DNA of 64,000 bases from Candidatus Aquiluna sp. IMCC13023 (GTDB lineage Bacteria > Actinomycetota > Actinomycetes > Actinomycetales > Microbacteriaceae), in NCBI RefSeq assembly GCF_000257665.1, contig NZ_AJKR01000004.1, positions 29,688-93,687 on the forward strand. Reading direction: 5' to 3'. Made by a program: the position numbers and the translations under genes. Positions 18,332-26,362 of this stretch are shown here, one piece after another. A model generated the notes under the pieces. It searched no databases and had not been told where the DNA came from. It was given only the letters and a program-made list of their open reading frames with translations. The stretch's first letter is position 1; each line of letters starts with the position of its first letter.

Positions 18332-18675
18332 GTAACCCGATCTTGTTGACGCTTTTGATCGGTGTTTTTGGTGGCTTAGGAAGCATCGCACGGGTATTCA
18401 TGATTCGGTGGGCCGGAGTATTGCCCTTTGGCCTCTTTCTCACAAATGCCGTGGCAGCGGCCTTGGTTGGTTACATTCACGCGGGAAACCTCGGACAGGA
18501 TTACCTGGTGATCGGCATTGTTGGACTAGCTGGCGGCCTATCTACCTTCTCAGGCATAGCTAGAGCTGGCTTCGATTTTTACCATCGCGGCCGAATAGCC
18601 CAAATGCTCTTGACCGGAGCGATCAGCATAGTTGTTCCACTACTTACCCTCACACTGGCTTTGAGGTTCACTTAG
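18328..18675 (+). CDS. crcB: CrcB/FluC fluoride channel subunit 2
   Basis: The partner of the upstream subunit, 115 residues and four helices: FGGLGSIARVFMIRW, TNAVAAALVGYIHAG (pore Asn kept, but the usual NxxG is NAVA) and GLAGGLSTFSGIARAG. Paired genes of this type encode oppositely oriented subunits of one channel. The gene overlaps the first by 4 bp and needs no separate promoter. Sequence drift from the canonical motif is larger than in subunit 1. Confidence 0.9.
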   Translation: MSNPILLTLLIGVFGGLGSIARVFMIRWAGVLPFGLFLTNAVAAALVGYIHAGNLGQDYLVIGIVGLAGGLSTFSGIARAGFDFYHRGRIAQMLLTGAISIVVPLLTLTLALRFT

Positions 18676-18712
18676 CCCTGTTAGAATTTGAGCATAGATT
18701 CCCACAGGTTTC

Positions 18713-18733
18713 CTGGGTAGCGGTTTTACCCAG
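18713..18733 (+). promoter_or_regulatory. Leader hairpin before the DUF3073 gene
   Basis: CTGGGTA and TACCCAG form a perfect 7-bp stem around a 7-base loop, 27 bp before the ATG. A -10-like TAGAAT at 18682-18687 would put the hairpin inside the 5' untranslated region. No T-run follows, so it is not a simple terminator. Confidence 0.4.
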
Positions 18734-18760
18734 ATTAGTTAGAGAAAAAGGGGGCTCGCC

Positions 18761-18946
18761 ATGGGGCGTGGCCGTCAAAAAGCTAAGAACACCAAGGTTG
18801 CCAGAGAGCTTAAGTACTACAGCCCGGCAACCGACTACTCTGCGCTTGAAGCAGAACTCAGTCACGCACCAGAGGGCGAACCTCAATATGAGGACAAATG
18901 GGCTGACCTGTATGACGATGAAGAAACCGAAGAAGAGCCTGCCTAG
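18761..18946 (+). CDS. DUF3073 small acidic-tailed protein
   Basis: A 61-residue soluble protein that starts MGRGRQKAKNTKVARELKYY and ends in a strongly acidic tail (YDDEETEEEPA). This basic-head, acidic-tail layout is the actinobacterial DUF3073 family, whose function is unknown; nucleic-acid binding is possible. A purine-rich GAGAAAAAGGGGG precedes the start. Its stop is directly adjacent to the stop of the convergent I78-like gene (TAGCTA). Confidence 0.85.
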   Translation: MGRGRQKAKNTKVARELKYYSPATDYSALEAELSHAPEGEPQYEDKWADLYDDEETEEEPA

Positions 18947-19318
18947 CTACCAAGCAGTTGCAGCAACAACCAGCCCAACTAAGATCTCCAGATTGATTCT
19001 AGAATCCGAGTAGTCCTCGGTCATTGCGAAACTTTCACCATCTTCAGAGGCAATTCGAACCGTCAAGTCCGCATTTTCCAGATAAGCAATTGCCTCCTGC
19101 TTGCTCATCCCAATTACCTGACAACCGGCCAACTTGGTCTCGGCATGCTTTTCGGAGAACTGATCGGGGCTGGTATCAATGAAGCAAAGCTCGTTTGGAG
19201 AATCAAGAACGCTTGAAACTGAAGCATTACTTGCCCCGGTTATCAGGCCAATAACAAATGCGGCCGAAGCCAACAGCAAGCCAATTACCGCGACAACGGC
19301 AGTTTGTTTATTTGGCAT
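18947..19318 (-). CDS. Membrane-anchored protein with a peptidase-inhibitor I78-like C-terminus
   Basis: A 123-residue protein with one N-terminal hydrophobic helix (TAVVAVIGLLLASAAFVIGLI), a spacer with two Cys (ELCFIDT, AGCQVIG) that could form a disulfide outside the membrane, then a C-terminal module GMSKQEAIAYLENADLTVRI followed by DG, DYSDSRINLEI and GLVV. That order (G-x-x-...-L-x-V-R...DG...RIN(L)xV...G(x)V) matches the potato-inhibitor-like I78 fold. Inhibition of extracellular peptidases is inferred only. ATG 19318 overlaps the purM end by 11 bp; GGGGAG lies just upstream. Confidence 0.65.
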   Translation of the reverse strand: MPNKQTAVVAVIGLLLASAAFVIGLITGASNASVSSVLDSPNELCFIDTSPDQFSEKHAETKLAGCQVIGMSKQEAIAYLENADLTVRIASEDGESFAMTEDYSDSRINLEILVGLVVAATAW

Positions 19319-20414
19319 ACTCCCCAACTAGTCGAACCGAGCCGCCATGCGTGCCCTTGGCTGAAGACAAGTAGCCCTTTGATTCTGCGTTTTCGGGCTT
19401 TCGCTCTATGACACCTAGTTGCCAGCTTGAGACTCCAAGCTCTCTCAGGCTTCCCATGATTGCGGAAGCACTGTCCTCACGAACCACAATCGCAAAGCCA
19501 AGACCTAGGTTCCAAGTTGACTCCAAGTCGAACAGTTCAATACCTGCTGATTCGGCAAGAACCTGGAAGACCGGTTGTGGCTGCCAGGTGGAACGTTGAA
19601 CATCCAAGGACACATGAGCAGGTAAAACCCTAGACAGGTTTGCCGCAATGCCGCCCCCGGTGATGTGACTCATGGTTGAAAACTTATTTTGGTAACGAAC
19701 ATCTTGAAGAAGCTTGTTTAGAACTCCGGTGTAGAGGGCAGTTGGCTCTAGAAGCTCCTCGCCTAAGGTTCTTCCAAACTCCGCAATCAGATCGGTGTAT
19801 TGCCAGTTGTTATCAGCAACAATCTTTCGAACCAATGAGTAGCCATTTGAGTGCAAACCTGATGATTGCAGCCCTAAAACAACATCTCCAACTTGGACTT
19901 TTTCGCTCGAGAGAATCTTGTCCTTTTCAACGACTCCGACTGCGGCCCCCGCCACGTCATACTCATTTGGCTCTAAAAGCCCAGGGTGTTCGGCCGTTTC
20001 ACCGCCAACTAGGGCCACATCCACAGCCTTACAGGCCTTAGCGATACCTCTGACAATGTCTGCTATTCGAGCCGGCTCCAATTGACCGCAGGCTATGTAA
20101 TCGGTCATAAACAAACTGCGAGCGCCGGTTACCACGATGTCGTCAACAACCATGCCGACTAAGTCCTGGCCAATGGTGTCGTGCTTATCCATTGCCTGCG
20201 CGATAGCAACTTTTGTGCCAACGCCATCGGTGGAGGTTGCAAGAATTGGGTGGTCGTAGGATTTCAAGATGCTGGCGTCGATCATGCCGGCAAAGCCGCC
20301 AAATCCACCTAAAACTAAATTGTTGTGGGTGGCAGAAACAGCCTGTTTCATAAGCTCTACGGCTTTGTCACCGGCTTCAGTGTCAACTCCAGAGGCTGCA
20401 TAGGGATTGGTCAT
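19308..20414 (-). CDS. purM: Phosphoribosylformylglycinamidine cyclo-ligase (AIR synthetase)
   Basis: Fifth step of IMP synthesis: ATP-dependent closure of FGAM to AIR. The 368 residues show the PurM features: MTNPYAASGVDTEAGDKAV (residues 1-19), STDGVGTKV, the ATP-binding GQDLVGMVVDDI, ALVGGETAEHPG, SSGLHSNGYSLVR and HITGGGI. The ATG overlaps the purF TGA (ATGA), so purF and purM are coupled. Confidence 0.97.
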   Translation of the reverse strand: MTNPYAASGVDTEAGDKAVELMKQAVSATHNNLVLGGFGGFAGMIDASILKSYDHPILATSTDGVGTKVAIAQAMDKHDTIGQDLVGMVVDDIVVTGARSLFMTDYIACGQLEPARIADIVRGIAKACKAVDVALVGGETAEHPGLLEPNEYDVAGAAVGVVEKDKILSSEKVQVGDVVLGLQSSGLHSNGYSLVRKIVADNNWQYTDLIAEFGRTLGEELLEPTALYTGVLNKLLQDVRYQNKFSTMSHITGGGIAANLSRVLPAHVSLDVQRSTWQPQPVFQVLAESAGIELFDLESTWNLGLGFAIVVREDSASAIMGSLRELGVSSWQLGVIERKPENAESKGYLSSAKGTHGGSVRLVGEYAK

Positions 20415-21910
20415 GACTTGTGCACGTGCCCCTCTGCCTCGATGGTTGCAACTGAGCGTTCCAACAAGTTCTTGCCCAAACGATCTGCGGCGGGGAGCTC
20501 TATTGGATATTTACCGGTGAAACATGCGGTGCAGAGCTTTTCCTCGGGCTGGTTGGTAGCTTCGACCATGCCGTCTTTGGAAAGGTAGCCAAGCGAATCA
20601 GCTCCGATTGATTGCCTGATGTCCTCCATGGCAAGACCAGAAGCTAGCAATTCGGCTCTCGATGCAAAATCAATGCCGTAAAAACATGGCCAGGTGATTG
20701 GCGGGCTAGAAATACGAACGTGAACCTCGGCGGCTCCCGCTTCTTTCAACATCTTCACTAGAGCGCGCTGGGTATTACCTCTAACAATCGAATCATCAAC
20801 CACAATTAGGCGCTTGCCCGCAATTACCGCCTTGAGCGGATTAAGTTTCAGCCTGATACCTAATTGGCGAATTGTCTGGGAGGGCTCGATGAAGGTTCTA
20901 CCGACGTAAGCGTTCTTTACTAGTCCATGCCCAAAAGGAATACCAGACTGTTCGCTGTAGCCAATGGCGGCCGGTGTTCCGGACTCTGGAGTCGGCATCA
21001 CCAAGTCGGCCTCGACTGGATGTTCCTTGGCTAAGGTTCTACCCATTTCAACTCTTGCCTCGTAGACCACACGTCCACTGATAGCCGTGTCGGGTCTGGC
21101 TAGATACACATACTCAAACACGCAGCCGGCTCTTTTTTCCTCGGCAAACTTAGAAGAACGGAGTCCGCTTTCGTCGATTGCAATCAATTCGCCAGGTTCA
21201 ACCTCGCGAACGTAAGAAGCTCCAACGATATCGAGTGCAGCCGACTCGGATGCAACTACCCAGCCACGCTCCAGCCGCCCAAGAACAAGCGGCCTAACGC
21301 CTTGCGGGTCTCTTGCCGCATACAAAGTTGATTCATCCATGAACACCAAGCAGTAAGCGCCCTTGACTTTTGGTAGTAGCTCAATCGCAGTTTGCTCAAG
21401 CGAACTATCCGGGTTTCCAGTTAGAAGCGCGGTCAGCACAGCGGTGTCAGTGGTATTCCCCCCACGAAGTTCTGATTCGTGGTTCGGGTAGCGCTCATCG
21501 AGGAGTTCCAGTAACTCAGCGGTGTTGGTTAGGTTCCCGTTGTGGCCAAGTGCGACAGTGCCGTAGGCAGTCCTACCTAAGGTTGGCTGAGCATTTCTCC
21601 AATGCGAAGCCCCGGTGGTTGAGTAACGAGTGTGGCCGACGGCAATGTGGCCCTTCAGGGATTCCAGTGCCGCCTCGTTGAAAACCTGTGAGACCAGCCC
21701 CATGTCTTTATAAACCAAAATGTTTTCGCCGGTTGAAGTCGCAATGCCGGCAGACTCTTGACCTCGGTGCTGAAGTGCGTAAAGACCAAAATAAGTAAGT
21801 TTAGAAACTTCTTCGCCAGGCGCCCAGACTCCAAAAACTCCGCACTGATCCTGCGGGCCCTTCTCGCCGGGGAGAATGTCGTGGTTTAGTTTTCCGTCAC
21901 CGCGCATCAC
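20411..21910 (-). CDS. purF: Amidophosphoribosyltransferase
   Basis: First committed step of purine synthesis: glutamine plus PRPP gives phosphoribosylamine. The 499 residues are of the Bacillus type. A short propeptide precedes the Ntn nucleophile Cys in DQCGVFGVWAPGE (about residue 23). The PRPP loop is RLIVVDDSIVRGNT. Cysteines in GCVFEYVY, WPCFYGIDF and LCTACFTG match the 4Fe-4S ligands. The start is GTG 21910 (overlapping the upstream stop as GTGA) or the next codon ATG. Cotranscribed with the small membrane gene upstream. Confidence 0.97.
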   Translation of the reverse strand: MMRGDGKLNHDILPGEKGPQDQCGVFGVWAPGEEVSKLTYFGLYALQHRGQESAGIATSTGENILVYKDMGLVSQVFNEAALESLKGHIAVGHTRYSTTGASHWRNAQPTLGRTAYGTVALGHNGNLTNTAELLELLDERYPNHESELRGGNTTDTAVLTALLTGNPDSSLEQTAIELLPKVKGAYCLVFMDESTLYAARDPQGVRPLVLGRLERGWVVASESAALDIVGASYVREVEPGELIAIDESGLRSSKFAEEKRAGCVFEYVYLARPDTAISGRVVYEARVEMGRTLAKEHPVEADLVMPTPESGTPAAIGYSEQSGIPFGHGLVKNAYVGRTFIEPSQTIRQLGIRLKLNPLKAVIAGKRLIVVDDSIVRGNTQRALVKMLKEAGAAEVHVRISSPPITWPCFYGIDFASRAELLASGLAMEDIRQSIGADSLGYLSKDGMVEATNQPEEKLCTACFTGKYPIELPAADRLGKNLLERSVATIEAEGHVHKS

Positions 21911-22188
21911 TGACTCACTCTGTTGACTACTGCTCGTTTGGTGCGACGCGAGGAAATTAGGTCAAAGGCAATTGCAAACACAACACCTAGACCAAGCCCG
22001 AGGCTTCCAAGAGCCACCAGCAACAAGCCAAGAACATTCGCATTAGATCTAGTGGCATCAGGAATAAGCAGGTTCAAACCAAAAGCCAGCAAAACCCCAA
22101 GCACTGCACCTGTTAGCGCGAAGGCTAGAACCTTAGGCGCGCGACGGATTTCTACTTCCTCGGAGTTGTCTTGATTTTTTTTGGCCAC
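21907..22188 (-). CDS. Small two-helix membrane protein upstream of purF
   Basis: A 93-residue protein with a charged N-terminus (AKKNQDNSEEVEIRR), two hydrophobic helices (about residues 20-42 and 50-76) and a basic C-terminus. A protein of this kind sits between the sterol-carrier gene and purF in related actinobacteria, sometimes misnamed as a Trk potassium protein. I see no functional residues. Its stop overlaps the purF start. Start ATG 22188. Confidence 0.65.
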   Translation of the reverse strand: MAKKNQDNSEEVEIRRAPKVLAFALTGAVLGVLLAFGLNLLIPDATRSNANVLGLLLVALGSLGLGLGVVFAIAFDLISSRRTKRAVVNRVSQ

Positions 22189-22240
22189 GGCTCAATATAA
22201 TCACGCAATTGCCGCTCGCTACCGAATCAGAACGAAACGG

Positions 22241-22582
22241 CTAACTTTTGAATGGAAAAACCCTTGCAAGCTCACCTGTTTTTTCGCCGGAGAAATGGCA
22301 GCCAGGCTTCGTTCTAGCCTCGTCAAAAGTCATGTCGCCCGAGCAAAGTGCGATAAAGGCCTCTGGGCTAAGCTCCACAACATTTGGTGGGGTGCCCCTG
22401 CGGTGATTCATGCCCTCGATGCATTGAACTGCCCCAAATGGTGGCACTCGTAATTCAACCGTTCCACCGCGATGGTTTTTTTCAATCTGCTGCAGCAAGT
22501 ATCGAACTGCAGTTGGCAGCTGTTCCGAAAGATCGGCCATTGCAGCCTGCCCATCGGATTGCGAAATCTGTTTTCCTGCCAT
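22241..22582 (-). CDS. Sterol-carrier (SCP-x-like) family protein
   Basis: A 113-residue soluble protein with RGGTVELRVPPFGAVQCIEG in the middle and FIALCSGDMTFDEARTKPG near the end, the pattern of the bacterial 'sterol carrier family protein' that lies beside purF in actinobacteria. The ligand is unknown; sterols are unlikely in this host. I start at ATG 22582, because the longer frame only mirrors purD. CATAAT lies six bases before this ATG, so the mRNA is probably leaderless. Divergent from purD. Confidence 0.8.
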   Translation of the reverse strand: MAGKQISQSDGQAAMADLSEQLPTAVRYLLQQIEKNHRGGTVELRVPPFGAVQCIEGMNHRRGTPPNVVELSPEAFIALCSGDMTFDEARTKPGCHFSGEKTGELARVFPFKS

Positions 22583-22636
22583 CTGACAATTATGGCGAGT
22601 GTGGCCGGACTTACTCGAATTGGTAAACTCTTGCAA

Positions 22637-23872
22637 ATGAGGATTTTGGTCGTAGGTTCCGGTGCACGAGAGCACGCGATTATCAAGGCGCTTATCAGAA
22701 CCGGCACCCATGCCAACGACATCGTCTGTGCTCCAGGAAACAAATACATAGCCAAACAGGTCGAGGTTCGAGCCCTTGATGATGCCTGCGACAAGCTTGC
22801 TGTGACGAGAATTGCCCTCGAAGAAGCAGTTGACTTGGCCATTATTGGGCCAGAAGCCCCGCTGGTTGCGGGAGTGGCAGATGCACTTCGAACCCAAGGA
22901 ATTCCAGTTTTTGGGCCTAATCAAAAGGCTGCTGCCCTAGAGGGCAGCAAGCAGTTTGCCAAAGAAGTAATGGCCGCTCAGGACATCCCAACCGGAATGT
23001 CCAGACGCTGCGACACAATGTCTGAAGTACAAGTCGCAATGGACCAGTTTGGCGCCCCTTATGTAATTAAGGCCGACGGACTTGCGGCAGGAAAAGGCGT
23101 CATTGTCACTTCAGAAAAACAAGAAGCCCTTGATCACGCAGCTAAGTTTTTGGACGAGGGCGTTTTAGTCGAGGAGTTTTTGGAGGGCGAAGAGGTAAGC
23201 CTGTTTTTCCTATCCGACGGCAAGACCGTCATGCCACTTAGTCCTGCCCAGGATTACAAGCGTGCATTCGATAACGATGAGGGCCCAAACACCGGCGGCA
23301 TGGGCGCCTACTCACCTCTTCCTTGGCTTCCCGAGGGCTTCGTCGAGGAAGTCACAAAAAGAATTGCTCAGCCCACAATCAATGAACTAAAAAAGCTTGA
23401 CGCCGAATTTATTGGCCTGCTCTACTGCGGACTGATAATTACGGACCGCGGAATCAGGGTCATTGAATACAACGCTCGATTTGGTGACCCGGAGACTCAA
23501 GTTGTGCTGGCAAGGCTGACAACAAATCTTGCTGAGTTACTGATGAGTGCTGCCAGCGGCAAACTAGATGTTGGGCCGGTAGCTGAGTTTTCAGAAAAGG
23601 TAGCGGTAACGGTTGTCCTAGCCTCCGAGGGATACCCAACGACAACCGCACAGGTTCGTGAAGTCAGCGGCATTGAAAGTGCCGAAAGCATGGACGATGT
23701 TGAAATCTGTAAAGCCGGTGACACCGGAAGAGTGCTTTCGGTTGTTGGCCTTGCCGATTCATTTCCAGAAGCTAGGGCACTTGCCTACGAGGGCATGTCC
23801 AGAATCAAGCTTGAAGGCTCGCACTTCCGCACCGACATTGCGCTAAAGCTTGAAGCGAAAGCTGCCGGTTAA
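22637..23872 (+). CDS. purD: Phosphoribosylamine--glycine ligase (GAR synthetase)
   Basis: Second step of purine synthesis, an ATP-grasp ligase. ATG 22637 (MRILVVGSGAREHAIIKAL) gives the standard 411 residues; the longer frame to 22472 lies over the divergent gene. Motifs: the N-terminal GSGAREHA, GPEAPLVAGVAD, the ATP-grasp KADGLAAGKGVIV, GPNTGGMGAYSP and EYNARFGDPETQ. A -10-like TAAACT is seven bases upstream, hinting at a leaderless transcript. purC follows with no gap. Confidence 0.97.
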   Translation: MRILVVGSGAREHAIIKALIRTGTHANDIVCAPGNKYIAKQVEVRALDDACDKLAVTRIALEEAVDLAIIGPEAPLVAGVADALRTQGIPVFGPNQKAAALEGSKQFAKEVMAAQDIPTGMSRRCDTMSEVQVAMDQFGAPYVIKADGLAAGKGVIVTSEKQEALDHAAKFLDEGVLVEEFLEGEEVSLFFLSDGKTVMPLSPAQDYKRAFDNDEGPNTGGMGAYSPLPWLPEGFVEEVTKRIAQPTINELKKLDAEFIGLLYCGLIITDRGIRVIEYNARFGDPETQVVLARLTTNLAELLMSAASGKLDVGPVAEFSEKVAVTVVLASEGYPTTTAQVREVSGIESAESMDDVEICKAGDTGRVLSVVGLADSFPEARALAYEGMSRIKLEGSHFRTDIALKLEAKAAG

Positions 23873-24721
23873 ATGGAGATTCCAGGCTTTAGTCATCTTT
23901 ACTCGGGCAAAGTCCGAGATCTTTACACCCCAGAGGCACCGGAGTTCCAACACCTGGTCCTCGTGGTTGCAAGCGATCGCATCAGCGCTTTTGACACTGT
24001 CCACTCGCCCCAGATTCCAGGCAAAGGCGAGAACCTAACCAGGCTCACCAACTTTTGGTTTGACCGGCTCGATGTCGCAAACCACAGAAGCGACGAACTA
24101 GCAGTTCCAGAAGTCGTAAAAGACCGGGCGATGATTGCCAAGCGCTTGGACATGTATCCGGTTGAGTGCGTAGTCCGGGGATACATTTCTGGCTCTGGCT
24201 GGAGCGAGTATTTAGAAACCGGCGCAATCTGCGATGTCAAGCTCCCGGCCGGTCTCCAATTTGGTGACAAGCTGCCGGAGCCAATTTTTACACCCGCCTT
24301 CAAAGCCGAGCTCGGTGAAAAAGATCAGAACATAAATTTCGAAGAGACGATCAGGCTGGTGGGCCAAGAAATTGCCGAAAAACTGCGCGAGACCAGCCTA
24401 AAAATCTTCGAAGGAGCAAGCCAGGTAGCCGGTGAGTCTGGGCTGATTCTTGCCGACACCAAGTTCGAATTTGGCAATGACCCAAAAACCAACGTTCTTA
24501 CTCTCGGCGATGAGGTTCTGACACCCGACAGTTCTAGATATTGGGACCAGGAACTTTGGATTCAGGGAGTAAGGGACCAAAGCTTTGACAAGCAAGGTGT
24601 TAGAGACTGGCTCAAAGAAAACTGGGATCTAAAAACCGCTCCGCCAGTGTTGCCACATCAAATAGTTAGTGAAACTTCCACCAAGTATGAAGAGCTCTCT
24701 AGCCGTCTGGGAGCCATCTAA
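23873..24721 (+). CDS. purC: SAICAR synthase
   Basis: Joins aspartate to CAIR. The 282 residues are the longer actinobacterial/yeast-like form. Signatures: LYSGKVRDLYTPE (residues 9-21), VASDRISAFDTVHSPQIPGKG, ECVVRGYISGSGW, and LADTKFEFG near residue 190. The ATG directly follows the purD stop (TAAATG), so the pair is translationally coupled. No terminator is visible in the 72-bp gap before the SulP gene. Confidence 0.97.
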   Translation: MEIPGFSHLYSGKVRDLYTPEAPEFQHLVLVVASDRISAFDTVHSPQIPGKGENLTRLTNFWFDRLDVANHRSDELAVPEVVKDRAMIAKRLDMYPVECVVRGYISGSGWSEYLETGAICDVKLPAGLQFGDKLPEPIFTPAFKAELGEKDQNINFEETIRLVGQEIAEKLRETSLKIFEGASQVAGESGLILADTKFEFGNDPKTNVLTLGDEVLTPDSSRYWDQELWIQGVRDQSFDKQGVRDWLKENWDLKTAPPVLPHQIVSETSTKYEELSSRLGAI

Positions 24722-24793
24722 CGTAGACTGGCAGTTATTCGAGGCGCAGATTTACGCGCCCACCCCTGTCCGGCAACCAAAGAAGCCAAGAAT

Positions 24794-26329
24794 TTGAACT
24801 ATTTAAAAACAAAGCTAGGTGCGCTTTTGTCGCGTACCGATCCTCGCTATCGTCCACGTCCAACCGTTCGAGAGGCCCTGAGAAGCCCAAAGCTGCTGCT
24901 TAGAGAATCCCTGGCTGGCTTAGTGGTTGCACTCGCGCTAATCCCAGAGGCAATTAGCTTCAGCATCTTGGCTGGCGTCGACCCAAGGGTCGGACTATTT
25001 TCTAGCTTCGTAATGGCAATCACAACTTCGATTCTTGGTGGTAGGCCGGCAATGATTTCAGCTGCTACCGGCGCAATTGCGCTGGTGATCGCCCCAGTTG
25101 CCAGAGATTACGGACTCGACTACTTGCTTGCAACCGTCATCTTGGGTGGGGTGTTTCAACTGGTGCTAGCAGCTCTTGGAGCCGCGAAGCTCATGCGCTT
25201 TATCCCACGAAGTGTGATGCTCGGGTTCGTAAATGCTCTTGCAATCTTGATTTTCATGGCTCAGCTGCCGCACCTAATTGGCGTGCCATTCGCGGTGTAT
25301 TGGTTGGTGGCCCTCGGCCTACTTGTAATGATCGGCATGCCTCGTCTCACCAAGGTGATCCCAGCGCCACTGGTTGCAATTGTTCTTGTAAGCGCAATGG
25401 TTTTGATCATGGCGATCACGGTTCCTACCGTTGGCGACGAGGGTGAATTACCTCAATCATTGCCTGAACTATTGACACCAAACGTGCCACTGACTCTTGA
25501 GACATTCAACATCATTGCCCCTTACGCACTTGCCATGGCTTTGGTTGGCTTACTGGAGTCTTTGATGACTGCAAAGTTGGTTGATGAGATTACCGACACT
25601 CACAGCCAGAAGACTAGGGAGTCGCTGGCTCAGGGTGTTGGGAACATTCTTTCGGGCTTCTTTGGTGGAATGGGCGGTTGCGCAATGATCGGTCAAACGA
25701 TGATCAACGTCAAGGCATCCGGCGCCAGAACCAGAATCTCGACTTTCTTAGCAGGTGTGTTCCTGTTGATCTTGGTGGTGAGCCTCGGAGACATAGTGGC
25801 TCAGATTCCGATGGCTGCTCTGGTAGCGGTTATGTTGATGGTTGCCTTTGGAACCTTCAATTGGCACAGTGTTCAGCCCAGCACGCTAAAGCGGATGCCA
25901 GTGAGCGAAACTGCAGTCATGCTGGCAACCGTTGCAGTTGTGGTCTGGACTCACAACCTTGCAATAGGCGTGATAGTCGGAGTGGTTGTTGCCATGATTG
26001 CATTCGCTAGACGAGTTGCCCACTTCGCTTCGGTCACCAGAACCGTTGGTGGAGATGATGAAGTGTCCGTGGCTTATTACACGGTTGAAGGCGAGCTGTT
26101 CTTTGCCTCGAGCAACGACCTAACTACGTTGTTTGAGTACTCCGATGACCCTGATGAAATTGTCATTGATGTCACCGATTCACATATCTGGGATGCATCG
26201 ACAATTGCGGCCCTGGATTCGATCACAACTAAGTACGAAAACATGAATAAAAACGTCTACATCAAGGGCATGAACAAGGCCAGCGAGCGCCTTCACGGTC
26301 AGCTGACTGGAAACCTCGGTCAAGACTGA
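24794..26329 (+). CDS. SulP-family anion transporter with STAS domain
   Basis: A 511-residue secondary transporter for sulfate, bicarbonate or similar anions. It has about 12-14 helices starting LLRESLAGLVVALALIPEAI (residues 36-55, the SulP entry helix), then GGRPAMISAATGAIALV, the substrate-site segment of SulP/SLC26 proteins, and a C-terminal cytoplasmic STAS domain (about 415-511, with EIVIDVTDSHIWDASTIAAL). Substrate cannot be decided: bicarbonate and sulfate carriers look alike. The start is TTG, with weak AAGAAG upstream. It lies between purC and gcvT on the same strand. Confidence 0.88.
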   Translation: MNYLKTKLGALLSRTDPRYRPRPTVREALRSPKLLLRESLAGLVVALALIPEAISFSILAGVDPRVGLFSSFVMAITTSILGGRPAMISAATGAIALVIAPVARDYGLDYLLATVILGGVFQLVLAALGAAKLMRFIPRSVMLGFVNALAILIFMAQLPHLIGVPFAVYWLVALGLLVMIGMPRLTKVIPAPLVAIVLVSAMVLIMAITVPTVGDEGELPQSLPELLTPNVPLTLETFNIIAPYALAMALVGLLESLMTAKLVDEITDTHSQKTRESLAQGVGNILSGFFGGMGGCAMIGQTMINVKASGARTRISTFLAGVFLLILVVSLGDIVAQIPMAALVAVMLMVAFGTFNWHSVQPSTLKRMPVSETAVMLATVAVVVWTHNLAIGVIVGVVVAMIAFARRVAHFASVTRTVGGDDEVSVAYYTVEGELFFASSNDLTTLFEYSDDPDEIVIDVTDSHIWDASTIAALDSITTKYENMNKNVYIKGMNKASERLHGQLTGNLGQD

Positions 26330-26350
26330 ATTTAGTTTCAAAATAGTGAC

Positions 26351-26356
26351 TATTCT
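26351..26356 (+). promoter_or_regulatory. Probable -10 element of a leaderless gcvT transcript
   Basis: TATTCT lies exactly six bases before the gcvT GTG, within the 33-bp gap after the SulP gene. This spacing fits transcription starting at the start codon and leaves no room for a glycine riboswitch. Confidence 0.5.
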
Positions 26357-26362
26357 TTTTAT

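Noticed and set aside
22583..22924. N-terminal extension of the sterol-carrier gene
   Set aside because: The longer frame is the antisense of the purD start; ATG 22582 gives the family length and has a well-placed -10.
26330..26362. Glycine riboswitch before gcvT
   Set aside because: Only 33 bp separate the SulP stop from gcvT, and a -10 element fills that space.
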